From NCBI RefSeq assembly GCF_947495725.1, contig NZ_CANLZZ010000003.1, forward strand, positions 366,341-430,340: DNA of 64,000 nt. The letters run 5' to 3'. Made by a program: the position numbers and the translations under genes. Every line of letters begins with the position of its first letter. Position 1 is the first letter of the stretch. The DNA comes from an uncultured Lutibacter sp. Lineage in GTDB: Bacteria > Bacteroidota > Bacteroidia > Flavobacteriales > Flavobacteriaceae. Shown piece by piece: positions 62,500 to 64,000 of this stretch. The notes under the pieces were generated by a model. The model saw only the letters and a list, made by a program, of their open reading frames with translations. It made no database searches and was not told the origin of the DNA.

Positions 62500-63697
62500 C
62501 TAAAATTTCATTAAAAATATCCTTAGCTACCTTTGCTTTAGATTTTACACCAAATTCCGAAATATTTTCCAGTTTATCAATTATTGTAACTTTATTTGTT
62601 TCTTTTTTAAATCCAGCTCCTGTATCATTCAATGAATTCAAAACAATTAAATCTAAATTCTTTGCTTTTAATTTCTTTTTAGCATTTTCCAGTTCGTTGT
62701 TTGTTTCTAATGCAAAACCAACTAAAAACTGCTTCTTCTTTTCTTTTCCTAATGAAGCTAAAATATCATGAGTTTTAATTAATTCAATAGACATTTTATC
62801 TGAAGATTTTTTAATCTTTACATCTGAAACATCCTTAGGCTTATAATCTGCTACCGCAGCAGAAAGTATTGCTATATCAACTAAATTATAATATTTATGT
62901 ACCTCGTTATACATATCTTCAGCAGAGATAACGTTAATTCTATGAATTAAATTATTTGAAACCGTTTCATTTGAAGGTCCTGTAACTAAATAAACATTTG
63001 CACCAAGATTAGCAGCTCTTTTTGCTAATTCAAATCCCATTTTACCTGATGAATGATTTCCAATAAAACGAACCGGATCAATCGCTTCGTAAGTTGGACC
63101 TGCTGTGATTAACACTTTTTTATTATAAAGTGGAAGCCCTTTAACAATGTCTTTTTCAATAAAAGAAATAATATTTTCTGGTTCTTCCATGCGACCTTCG
63201 CCTTCTAAACCACTTGCTAAAAACCCAGAAGATGGCGCTATAAATATGTTGCCAAATGATTGCAATTTTTCAATGCTCTTTTTTGTGGATGGATGTTTAT
63301 ACATATCCAAATCCATAGTTGGAGCAAAATACACCTTGCACTTTGCCGATAAATATACTGCTAATAATAAATTATCGCACACACCATTAGACATTTTAGC
63401 CAAAGTGTTTGCAGTAGCCGGAGCAACCAACATATAGTCGGCCCAAAGACCTAATTCTACATGACTATTCCATTCTTCAGTTTCCTCTTCACCTTTTTCA
63501 AAAAATGAAGAATATACAGGATTGTTAGATAGTGTAGATAATGTTAAAGGTGTAACAAAATCTTTTGAAGCAGGTGTCATTACAACTTTAACTTGTGCAC
63601 CTGCTTTAATAAAAAGTCGTACTAAATGAGCTGTTTTATAAGCAGCAATTCCAGCAGTAACTCCTAATAGAATATTTTTACCGCTTAATACAGACAT
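62483..63697 (-). CDS. coaBC: Bifunctional phosphopantothenoylcysteine decarboxylase/phosphopantothenate-cysteine ligase
   Basis: Two steps of coenzyme A synthesis in one protein of 404 residues. CoaC domain (1-190): FMN-binding start GKNILLGVTAGIAAYKTAHL, catalytic His79 in HVELGLWADYMLVAPATANT, and the substrate-recognition motif reading P126-T-M-D129-L-D-M instead of the usual P-x-M-N-x-x-M; the N-to-D change occurs in flavobacterial homologues I recall. CoaB domain (190-404): KVLITAGPTYEAIDPVRFI and NHSSGKMGFELA with the ligase's ITAGPT nucleotide site. Starts 2 bp after the rpoZ-like gene. Confidence 0.95.
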   Translation of the reverse strand: MSVLSGKNILLGVTAGIAAYKTAHLVRLFIKAGAQVKVVMTPASKDFVTPLTLSTLSNNPVYSSFFEKGEEETEEWNSHVELGLWADYMLVAPATANTLAKMSNGVCDNLLLAVYLSAKCKVYFAPTMDLDMYKHPSTKKSIEKLQSFGNIFIAPSSGFLASGLEGEGRMEEPENIISFIEKDIVKGLPLYNKKVLITAGPTYEAIDPVRFIGNHSSGKMGFELAKRAANLGANVYLVTGPSNETVSNNLIHRINVISAEDMYNEVHKYYNLVDIAILSAAVADYKPKDVSDVKIKKSSDKMSIELIKTHDILASLGKEKKKQFLVGFALETNNELENAKKKLKAKNLDLIVLNSLNDTGAGFKKETNKVTIIDKLENISEFGVKSKAKVAKDIFNEILDGIYA

Positions 63698-63699
63698 AA

Positions 63700-64000
63700 T
63701 TACTCTTTAGTATCTGTTTCTGGATTTCTATAATATACCTTACCTTCTAACCATTCTTGAACTGCAATAGCTGTTGGTTTAGGTAATTTTTCATAAAATT
63801 TAGATACTTCTATTTGTTCTTTGTTTTCAAAAACTTCATCCAAACTATCAGTATATGTAGCAAATTCTTCTAATTTTTCAATTAATTCACTTTTTAAATC
63901 ACCACTAATTTGTTCAGCTCTTTTGGCCATAATAGTTATAGCCTCATAAATGTTATTAGTTGGAGCTTCTATTTTTGTTTTATCGTAAGTAATAGTTGTA
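63700..64000 (-). CDS. RNA polymerase omega-subunit-like protein (cut by window end)
   Basis: The frame is open through the right edge: upstream of the ATG at 63930 codons continue as ...TYDKTKIEAPTNNIYEAIT-I-M, which matches the start region of flavobacterial omega-like proteins (about 105 residues), so 63930 is internal and the first few residues lie outside. The visible part (about 100 residues) has ITIMAKRAEQI (omega motif I), LIEKLEEFATYTDSLDEVFEN and EVSKFYEKLPKPTAIAVQEWLEG. Assists RNA polymerase assembly. Directly precedes coaBC with 2 bp between. Confidence 0.88.
   Translation of the reverse strand, partial: TTITYDKTKIEAPTNNIYEAITIMAKRAEQISGDLKSELIEKLEEFATYTDSLDEVFENKEQIEVSKFYEKLPKPTAIAVQEWLEGKVYYRNPETDTKE

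Noticed and set aside
1-64000. CRISPR arrays, insertion sequences, prophage or restriction-modification genes
   Set aside because: No regularly spaced repeats, transposase, integrase, capsid or methyltransferase motifs were seen; nearly all coding space is accounted for by recognisable or small genes.

Overview
The window is a low-GC (about 30% G+C by eye), gene-dense piece of a chromosome from a member of the Bacteroidota, almost certainly family Flavobacteriaceae. Supporting signs are promoter -7 boxes of the form TAnnTTTG, absence of Shine-Dalgarno sequences, SusC/TonB-type receptors with a carboxypeptidase-regulatory-like N-terminus, and typical clade gene orders (rpoZ-like, coaBC, DUF4835, recN; MoxR, DUF58, DUF4350, DUF4129). 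The genus cannot be fixed from sequence alone. Most genes are housekeeping. There are no insertion sequences, phage genes or CRISPR arrays that I can see.

Layout. 1-3.6 kb: two tandem M1-type zinc metallopeptidases, the first cut by the window edge. 3.6-11 kb: sucC, a LolD-like ABC ATPase with an MTA/SAH nucleosidase, a BatA-type membrane protein overlapping a dihydroorotase homologue that has lost its metal-binding histidines, a DUF4870 protein and an esterase. 11-18.6 kb: an AraC regulator and an RND efflux unit (adaptor, permease fused to a TolC-like protein) followed by a lone TetR DNA-binding domain and a full TetR regulator. 18.7-23.4 kb: a three-gene uptake unit (TonB receptor, M29/NicX-like metalloenzyme, NCS1-type permease). 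23.5-31.7 kb: an unrecognised 409-residue protein and the MoxR/DUF58 membrane-associated cluster with SpoIIM and RDD proteins. 31.8-36 kb: TRIC channel, Nudix CoA pyrophosphatase, PlsC-like acyltransferase, and a divergent dps/oxyR pair with the peroxide-sensing cysteines at exactly 199 and 208.

36-38.7 kb is a patch of very small genes, compact promoters and terminators, plus two hotdog-fold proteins. 38.7-42.3 kb carries hutH-hutU, divergent from a LysR regulator. 42.7-43.0 kb holds three tRNA genes (Arg-TCT, Pro-TGG, Ser-GCT) with a good promoter. 43-54 kb: a PgpH-type HD phosphodiesterase, thiolase, NlpC/P60 hydrolase, TPR lipoprotein-like protein, gyrA and clpC. 54-64 kb: a glycosyltransferase, an acyl-CoA dehydrogenase/etfA/etfB operon whose EtfB has the motif of electron-bifurcating ETFs, fabI, recN, a DUF4835 (PorD-like) protein, coaBC and a truncated rpoZ-like gene.

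Most worth a second look: the histidine-less dihydroorotase, the TonB/M29/NCS1 operon of unknown substrate, the bifurcating-type ETF with its extended acyl-CoA dehydrogenase, the small-gene patch at 36.2-36.6 kb, the permease-TolC fusion and the orphan TetR headpiece.
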